From: Batkoa obscura
Taxonomy: Eukaryota; Entomophthoromycota; Entomophthoromycetes; Entomophthorales; Batkoaceae
Length of the DNA stretch: 64,000 bases
Reading direction: 5' to 3'
NCBI GenBank assembly: GCA_030770535.1
Contig: JASVEC010000065.1
Coordinates: 62,001-126,000 of the forward strand
The notes below the pieces were generated by a model that worked only from the letters and a program-made list of their open reading frames with translations, did not search any database and was not told the origin of the DNA. Made by a program: the position numbers and the translations under genes. Below are positions 55,973 to 64,000 of this stretch, in pieces (the stretch's first letter is position 1; every line of letters begins with the position of its first letter).

Positions 55973-56417
55973 CAATATTATAACAAGGTGGGAACTATAT
56001 AACTTTAATTATTTTGAATAAAATTTTCAACAAAATTCTTCAACAAAATTCCCTCAACAAAATTCTTTCAACTTTTTGAACTTTTTAATAAGGATTTCTC
56101 ATTTTTAACTTTCTAATAAATATAGTTATAATATCTTGTTATTATTTTATCTTTTATCATTTTTTTACTATCCTTTCACTATTTTTTCAATATATATCTT
56201 ACTTCTAAAAAACTAAAACTTTTAATAAAAACAGTCATTTCAATATTACACTTGAAATTTTTTCATGTTATTTAGATTCTACTAATGTTTATAACTAATT
56301 TTAACAAGTTAAATAACATTTTTGATATATCTAAAGCTTTTTAAATCATTTTCAGATTAAGTATTTATATAAAAAATCAACTTGCTAGCTTTATAGTTTA
56401 TAGTATTCCAAAACAAA

Positions 56418-56535
56418 AACAACAGTACATACTATTCCCATATGGTCTCCCACTATAGTACTAAATATGCTGTACTTTGCTTAACTGCGCTGATCTGACG
56501 AGAAGCGGTGTTTTCAAAGTCATATGACCGTTGTA
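56418..56535 (-). rRNA. 5S rRNA, copy 9
   Basis: Same sequence as copy 1. Confidence 0.95.
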
Positions 56536-56980
56536 CAATATTATAACAAGGTGGGAACTATATAACTTTAATTATTTTGAATAAAATTTTCAACAAAATT
56601 CTTCAACAAAATTCCCTCAACAAAATTCTTTCAACTTTTTGAACTTTTTAATAAGGATTTCTCATTTTTAACTTTCTAATAAATATAGTTATAATATCTT
56701 GTTATTATTTTATCTTTTATCATTTTTTTACTATCCTTTCACTATTTTTTCAATATATATCTTACTTCTAAAAAACTAAAACTTTTAATAAAAACAGTCA
56801 TTTCAATATTACACTTGAAATTTTTTCATGTTATTTAGATTCTACTAATGTTTATAACTAATTTTAACAAGTTAAATAACATTTTTGATATATCTAAAGC
56901 TTTTTAAATCATTTTCAGATTAAGTATTTATATAAAAAATCAACTTGCTAGCTTTATAGTTTATAGTATTCCAAAACAAA

Positions 56981-57098
56981 AACAACAGTACATACTATTC
57001 CCATATGGTCTCCCACTATAGTACTAAATATGCTGTACTTTGCTTAACTGCGCTGATCTGACGAGAAGCGGTGTTTTCAAAGTCATATGACCGTTGTA
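56981..57098 (-). rRNA. 5S rRNA, copy 10
   Basis: Same sequence as copy 1. Confidence 0.95.
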
Positions 57099-57543
57099 CA
57101 ATATTATAACAAGGTGGGAACTATATAACTTTAATTATTTTGAATAAAATTTTCAACAAAATTCTTCAACAAAATTCCCTCAACAAAATTCTTTCAACTT
57201 TTTGAACTTTTTAATAAGGATTTCTCATTTTTAACTTTCTAATAAATATAGTTATAATATCTTGTTATTATTTTATCTTTTATCATTTTTTTACTATCCT
57301 TTCACTATTTTTTCAATATATATCTTACTTCTAAAAAACTAAAACTTTTAATAAAAACAGTCATTTCAATATTACACTTGAAATTTTTTCATGTTATTTA
57401 GATTCTACTAATGTTTATAACTAATTTTAACAAGTTAAATAACATTTTTGATATATCTAAAGCTTTTTAAATCATTTTCAGATTAAGTATTTATATAAAA
57501 AATCAACTTGCTAGCTTTATAGTTTATAGTATTCCAAAACAAA

Positions 57544-57661
57544 AACAACAGTACATACTATTCCCATATGGTCTCCCACTATAGTACTAAATATGCTGTA
57601 CTTTGCTTAACTGCGCTGATCTGACGAGAAGCGGTGTTTTCAAAGTCATATGACCGTTGTA
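57544..57661 (-). rRNA. 5S rRNA, copy 11
   Basis: Same sequence as copy 1. Confidence 0.95.
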
Positions 57662-58106
57662 CAATATTATAACAAGGTGGGAACTATATAACTTTAATTA
57701 TTTTGAATAAAATTTTCAACAAAATTCTTCAACAAAATTCCCTCAACAAAATTCTTTCAACTTTTTGAACTTTTTAATAAGGATTTCTCATTTTTAACTT
57801 TCTAATAAATATAGTTATAATATCTTGTTATTATTTTATCTTTTATCATTTTTTTACTATCCTTTCACTATTTTTTCAATATATATCTTACTTCTAAAAA
57901 ACTAAAACTTTTAATAAAAACAGTCATTTCAATATTACACTTGAAATTTTTTCATGTTATTTAGATTCTACTAATGTTTATAACTAATTTTAACAAGTTA
58001 AATAACATTTTTGATATATCTAAAGCTTTTTAAATCATTTTCAGATTAAGTATTTATATAAAAAATCAACTTGCTAGCTTTATAGTTTATAGTATTCCAA
58101 AACAAA

Positions 58107-58224
58107 AACAACAGTACATACTATTCCCATATGGTCTCCCACTATAGTACTAAATATGCTGTACTTTGCTTAACTGCGCTGATCTGACGAGAAGCGGTGT
58201 TTTCAAAGTCATATGACCGTTGTA
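58107..58224 (-). rRNA. 5S rRNA, copy 12
   Basis: Same sequence as copy 1. Confidence 0.95.
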
Positions 58225-58669
58225 CAATATTATAACAAGGTGGGAACTATATAACTTTAATTATTTTGAATAAAATTTTCAACAAAATTCTTCAACAAAA
58301 TTCCCTCAACAAAATTCTTTCAACTTTTTGAACTTTTTAATAAGGATTTCTCATTTTTAACTTTCTAATAAATATAGTTATAATATCTTGTTATTATTTT
58401 ATCTTTTATCATTTTTTTACTATCCTTTCACTATTTTTTCAATATATATCTTACTTCTAAAAAACTAAAACTTTTAATAAAAACAGTCATTTCAATATTA
58501 CACTTGAAATTTTTTCATGTTATTTAGATTCTACTAATGTTTATAACTAATTTTAACAAGTTAAATAACATTTTTGATATATCTAAAGCTTTTTAAATCA
58601 TTTTCAGATTAAGTATTTATATAAAAAATCAACTTGCTAGCTTTATAGTTTATAGTATTCCAAAACAAA

Positions 58670-58787
58670 AACAACAGTACATACTATTCCCATATGGTCT
58701 CCCACTATAGTACTAAATATGCTGTACTTTGCTTAACTGCGCTGATCTGACGAGAAGCGGTGTTTTCAAAGTCATATGACCGTTGTA
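58670..58787 (-). rRNA. 5S rRNA, copy 13
   Basis: Same sequence as copy 1. Confidence 0.95.
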
Positions 58788-59232
58788 CAATATTATAACA
58801 AGGTGGGAACTATATAACTTTAATTATTTTGAATAAAATTTTCAACAAAATTCTTCAACAAAATTCCCTCAACAAAATTCTTTCAACTTTTTGAACTTTT
58901 TAATAAGGATTTCTCATTTTTAACTTTCTAATAAATATAGTTATAATATCTTGTTATTATTTTATCTTTTATCATTTTTTTACTATCCTTTCACTATTTT
59001 TTCAATATATATCTTACTTCTAAAAAACTAAAACTTTTAATAAAAACAGTCATTTCAATATTACACTTGAAATTTTTTCATGTTATTTAGATTCTACTAA
59101 TGTTTATAACTAATTTTAACAAGTTAAATAACATTTTTGATATATCTAAAGCTTTTTAAATCATTTTCAGATTAAGTATTTATATAAAAAATCAACTTGC
59201 TAGCTTTATAGTTTATAGTATTCCAAAACAAA

Positions 59233-59350
59233 AACAACAGTACATACTATTCCCATATGGTCTCCCACTATAGTACTAAATATGCTGTACTTTGCTTAAC
59301 TGCGCTGATCTGACGAGAAGCGGTGTTTTCAAAGTCATATGACCGTTGTA
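59233..59350 (-). rRNA. 5S rRNA, copy 14
   Basis: Same sequence as copy 1. Confidence 0.95.
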
Positions 59351-59795
59351 CAATATTATAACAAGGTGGGAACTATATAACTTTAATTATTTTGAATAAA
59401 ATTTTCAACAAAATTCTTCAACAAAATTCCCTCAACAAAATTCTTTCAACTTTTTGAACTTTTTAATAAGGATTTCTCATTTTTAACTTTCTAATAAATA
59501 TAGTTATAATATCTTGTTATTATTTTATCTTTTATCATTTTTTTACTATCCTTTCACTATTTTTTCAATATATATCTTACTTCTAAAAAACTAAAACTTT
59601 TAATAAAAACAGTCATTTCAATATTACACTTGAAATTTTTTCATGTTATTTAGATTCTACTAATGTTTATAACTAATTTTAACAAGTTAAATAACATTTT
59701 TGATATATCTAAAGCTTTTTAAATCATTTTCAGATTAAGTATTTATATAAAAAATCAACTTGCTAGCTTTATAGTTTATAGTATTCCAAAACAAA

Positions 59796-59913
59796 AACAA
59801 CAGTACATACTATTCCCATATGGTCTCCCACTATAGTACTAAATATGCTGTACTTTGCTTAACTGCGCTGATCTGACGAGAAGCGGTGTTTTCAAAGTCA
59901 TATGACCGTTGTA
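59796..59913 (-). rRNA. 5S rRNA, copy 15
   Basis: Same sequence as copy 1. Confidence 0.95.
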
Positions 59914-60358
59914 CAATATTATAACAAGGTGGGAACTATATAACTTTAATTATTTTGAATAAAATTTTCAACAAAATTCTTCAACAAAATTCCCTCAACA
60001 AAATTCTTTCAACTTTTTGAACTTTTTAATAAGGATTTCTCATTTTTAACTTTCTAATAAATATAGTTATAATATCTTGTTATTATTTTATCTTTTATCA
60101 TTTTTTTACTATCCTTTCACTATTTTTTCAATATATATCTTACTTCTAAAAAACTAAAACTTTTAATAAAAACAGTCATTTCAATATTACACTTGAAATT
60201 TTTTCATGTTATTTAGATTCTACTAATGTTTATAACTAATTTTAACAAGTTAAATAACATTTTTGATATATCTAAAGCTTTTTAAATCATTTTCAGATTA
60301 AGTATTTATATAAAAAATCAACTTGCTAGCTTTATAGTTTATAGTATTCCAAAACAAA

Positions 60359-60476
60359 AACAACAGTACATACTATTCCCATATGGTCTCCCACTATAGT
60401 ACTAAATATGCTGTACTTTGCTTAACTGCGCTGATCTGACGAGAAGCGGTGTTTTCAAAGTCATATGACCGTTGTA
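60359..60476 (-). rRNA. 5S rRNA, copy 16
   Basis: Same sequence as copy 1. Confidence 0.95.
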
Positions 60477-60921
60477 CAATATTATAACAAGGTGGGAACT
60501 ATATAACTTTAATTATTTTGAATAAAATTTTCAACAAAATTCTTCAACAAAATTCCCTCAACAAAATTCTTTCAACTTTTTGAACTTTTTAATAAGGATT
60601 TCTCATTTTTAACTTTCTAATAAATATAGTTATAATATCTTGTTATTATTTTATCTTTTATCATTTTTTTACTATCCTTTCACTATTTTTTCAATATATA
60701 TCTTACTTCTAAAAAACTAAAACTTTTAATAAAAACAGTCATTTCAATATTACACTTGAAATTTTTTCATGTTATTTAGATTCTACTAATGTTTATAACT
60801 AATTTTAACAAGTTAAATAACATTTTTGATATATCTAAAGCTTTTTAAATCATTTTCAGATTAAGTATTTATATAAAAAATCAACTTGCTAGCTTTATAG
60901 TTTATAGTATTCCAAAACAAA

Positions 60922-61039
60922 AACAACAGTACATACTATTCCCATATGGTCTCCCACTATAGTACTAAATATGCTGTACTTTGCTTAACTGCGCTGATCT
61001 GACGAGAAGCGGTGTTTTCAAAGTCATATGACCGTTGTA
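60922..61039 (-). rRNA. 5S rRNA, copy 17
   Basis: Same sequence as copy 1. Confidence 0.95.
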
Positions 61040-61484
61040 CAATATTATAACAAGGTGGGAACTATATAACTTTAATTATTTTGAATAAAATTTTCAACAA
61101 AATTCTTCAACAAAATTCCCTCAACAAAATTCTTTCAACTTTTTGAACTTTTTAATAAGGATTTCTCATTTTTAACTTTCTAATAAATATAGTTATAATA
61201 TCTTGTTATTATTTTATCTTTTATCATTTTTTTACTATCCTTTCACTATTTTTTCAATATATATCTTACTTCTAAAAAACTAAAACTTTTAATAAAAACA
61301 GTCATTTCAATATTACACTTGAAATTTTTTCATGTTATTTAGATTCTACTAATGTTTATAACTAATTTTAACAAGTTAAATAACATTTTTGATATATCTA
61401 AAGCTTTTTAAATCATTTTCAGATTAAGTATTTATATAAAAAATCAACTTGCTAGCTTTATAGTTTATAGTATTCCAAAACAAA

Positions 61485-61602
61485 AACAACAGTACATACT
61501 ATTCCCATATGGTCTCCCACTATAGTACTAAATATGCTGTACTTTGCTTAACTGCGCTGATCTGACGAGAAGCGGTGTTTTCAAAGTCATATGACCGTTG
61601 TA
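61485..61602 (-). rRNA. 5S rRNA, copy 18
   Basis: Same sequence as copy 1. Confidence 0.95.
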
Positions 61603-62047
61603 CAATATTATAACAAGGTGGGAACTATATAACTTTAATTATTTTGAATAAAATTTTCAACAAAATTCTTCAACAAAATTCCCTCAACAAAATTCTTTCA
61701 ACTTTTTGAACTTTTTAATAAGGATTTCTCATTTTTAACTTTCTAATAAATATAGTTATAATATCTTGTTATTATTTTATCTTTTATCATTTTTTTACTA
61801 TCCTTTCACTATTTTTTCAATATATATCTTACTTCTAAAAAACTAAAACTTTTAATAAAAACAGTCATTTCAATATTACACTTGAAATTTTTTCATGTTA
61901 TTTAGATTCTACTAATGTTTATAACTAATTTTAACAAGTTAAATAACATTTTTGATATATCTAAAGCTTTTTAAATCATTTTCAGATTAAGTATTTATAT
62001 AAAAAATCAACTTGCTAGCTTTATAGTTTATAGTATTCCAAAACAAA

Positions 62048-62165
62048 AACAACAGTACATACTATTCCCATATGGTCTCCCACTATAGTACTAAATATGC
62101 TGTACTTTGCTTAACTGCGCTGATCTGACGAGAAGCGGTGTTTTCAAAGTCATATGACCGTTGTA
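62048..62165 (-). rRNA. 5S rRNA, copy 19
   Basis: Same sequence as copy 1. Confidence 0.95.
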
Positions 62166-62610
62166 CAATATTATAACAAGGTGGGAACTATATAACTTTA
62201 ATTATTTTGAATAAAATTTTCAACAAAATTCTTCAACAAAATTCCCTCAACAAAATTCTTTCAACTTTTTGAACTTTTTAATAAGGATTTCTCATTTTTA
62301 ACTTTCTAATAAATATAGTTATAATATCTTGTTATTATTTTATCTTTTATCATTTTTTTACTATCCTTTCACTATTTTTTCAATATATATCTTACTTCTA
62401 AAAAACTAAAACTTTTAATAAAAACAGTCATTTCAATATTACACTTGAAATTTTTTCATGTTATTTAGATTCTACTAATGTTTATAACTAATTTTAACAA
62501 GTTAAATAACATTTTTGATATATCTAAAGCTTTTTAAATCATTTTCAGATTAAGTATTTATATAAAAAATCAACTTGCTAGCTTTATAGTTTATAGTATT
62601 CCAAAACAAA

Positions 62611-62728
62611 AACAACAGTACATACTATTCCCATATGGTCTCCCACTATAGTACTAAATATGCTGTACTTTGCTTAACTGCGCTGATCTGACGAGAAGCG
62701 GTGTTTTCAAAGTCATATGACCGTTGTA
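62611..62728 (-). rRNA. 5S rRNA, copy 20
   Basis: Same sequence as copy 1. Confidence 0.95.
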
Positions 62729-63173
62729 CAATATTATAACAAGGTGGGAACTATATAACTTTAATTATTTTGAATAAAATTTTCAACAAAATTCTTCAAC
62801 AAAATTCCCTCAACAAAATTCTTTCAACTTTTTGAACTTTTTAATAAGGATTTCTCATTTTTAACTTTCTAATAAATATAGTTATAATATCTTGTTATTA
62901 TTTTATCTTTTATCATTTTTTTACTATCCTTTCACTATTTTTTCAATATATATCTTACTTCTAAAAAACTAAAACTTTTAATAAAAACAGTCATTTCAAT
63001 ATTACACTTGAAATTTTTTCATGTTATTTAGATTCTACTAATGTTTATAACTAATTTTAACAAGTTAAATAACATTTTTGATATATCTAAAGCTTTTTAA
63101 ATCATTTTCAGATTAAGTATTTATATAAAAAATCAACTTGCTAGCTTTATAGTTTATAGTATTCCAAAACAAA

Positions 63174-63291
63174 AACAACAGTACATACTATTCCCATATG
63201 GTCTCCCACTATAGTACTAAATATGCTGTACTTTGCTTAACTGCGCTGATCTGACGAGAAGCGGTGTTTTCAAAGTCATATGACCGTTGTA
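63174..63291 (-). rRNA. 5S rRNA, copy 21
   Basis: Same sequence as copy 1. Confidence 0.95.
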
Positions 63292-63736
63292 CAATATTAT
63301 AACAAGGTGGGAACTATATAACTTTAATTATTTTGAATAAAATTTTCAACAAAATTCTTCAACAAAATTCCCTCAACAAAATTCTTTCAACTTTTTGAAC
63401 TTTTTAATAAGGATTTCTCATTTTTAACTTTCTAATAAATATAGTTATAATATCTTGTTATTATTTTATCTTTTATCATTTTTTTACTATCCTTTCACTA
63501 TTTTTTCAATATATATCTTACTTCTAAAAAACTAAAACTTTTAATAAAAACAGTCATTTCAATATTACACTTGAAATTTTTTCATGTTATTTAGATTCTA
63601 CTAATGTTTATAACTAATTTTAACAAGTTAAATAACATTTTTGATATATCTAAAGCTTTTTAAATCATTTTCAGATTAAGTATTTATATAAAAAATCAAC
63701 TTGCTAGCTTTATAGTTTATAGTATTCCAAAACAAA

Positions 63737-63854
63737 AACAACAGTACATACTATTCCCATATGGTCTCCCACTATAGTACTAAATATGCTGTACTTTGCT
63801 TAACTGCGCTGATCTGACGAGAAGCGGTGTTTTCAAAGTCATATGACCGTTGTA
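63737..63854 (-). rRNA. 5S rRNA, copy 22
   Basis: Same sequence as copy 1; the last copy in the window, with its unit nearly complete. Confidence 0.95.
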
Positions 63855-64000
63855 CAATATTATAACAAGGTGGGAACTATATAACTTTAATTATTTTGAA
63901 TAAAATTTTCAACAAAATTCTTCAACAAAATTCCCTCAACAAAATTCTTTCAACTTTTTGAACTTTTTAATAAGGATTTCTCATTTTTAACTTTCTAATA

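Larger units (their letters stand above)
51628..64000 (-). repeat. Tandem 5S rDNA array, 22 units of 563 bp
   Basis: Unit starts at TATCTTG recur every 563 bp from 51628. Twenty-two units are present, and the last is cut 14 bp short by the window end. All units look identical except the first, which has two substitutions near its left edge. Each unit holds one 5S gene on the minus strand, a TATATAG box about 23-29 bp upstream of the gene start, a T5 terminator, and three tandem CAACAAAATTC words 55-100 bp upstream. No other gene is seen in the 445-bp spacer. Confidence 0.97.

Noticed and set aside
50500-64000. Tandem array as a CRISPR or protein-coding satellite
   Set aside because: The 563-bp unit contains a full 5S rRNA gene with intact core blocks and terminator. 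There are no spacers of variable sequence and no open frame.

Overview
The window looks like nuclear DNA of an early-diverging (zygomycete-grade) fungus. It is very AT-rich. Its genes carry many short GT-AG introns, mostly 43-58 bp. The encoded 5S rRNA is closest, from memory, to Mucoromycota-type 5S. The recognisable proteins are ordinary aerobic eukaryote housekeeping proteins (TRAPP, Elongator, GGPP synthase, mitochondrial proline dehydrogenase). The lineage is an inference and no species is claimed.

Layout. 1-7.9 kb: a Ser/Thr-rich secreted protein, a TRAPPC6/Trs33 gene with four exons, and a 1277-residue double SANT/Myb protein. 8.8-13.9 kb: ELP2 (an Elongator WD40 subunit), flanked by two nearly identical tRNA-Glu(UUC) genes in opposite orientations, with scattered MITEs. 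14.0-37.4 kb: a gene-free zone dominated by one TIR DNA transposon family (called family T here) and about 50 window-wide copies of a roughly 100-bp MITE (family M). The copies are nested, inverted and recombined with one another. 38.5-49.6 kb: a gene island with two small secreted eight-cysteine proteins, a 50-residue secreted peptide, a 2OG-Fe(II) oxygenase with six exons, a second double SANT/Myb protein paralogous to the first, a GGPP synthase with seven exons, and an intronless EF-hand-containing proline dehydrogenase. 51.6-64.0 kb: a tandem array of 22 5S rRNA genes on the minus strand with a 563-bp period, running off the end of the window.

Main points. (1) The two ends of MITE family M match the two different ends of transposon T in the same order, so M looks like the non-autonomous partner of T. 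(2) The T/M nests have rearranged: one nested complex occurs twice about 18.2 kb apart, with collinear ends and an inverted core; a 2,055-bp unit occurs as an inverted pair and again as a direct copy; and one MITE is a chimera that marks a recombination junction. (3) The left edge of the 5S array is a MITE whose two flanks do not match, which suggests that a MITE also served as a breakpoint there. (4) The two SANT/Myb paralogues share a repeated DGLS-type acidic Ser motif. (5) The two secreted proteins share a cysteine framework. I found no CRISPR array, no prokaryotic operon and no virus-like element that I could support.

For MITEs, strand + means the copy reads GGGGATGTATTTTTGTG first. Listed MITE limits include one base of the target duplication on each side.
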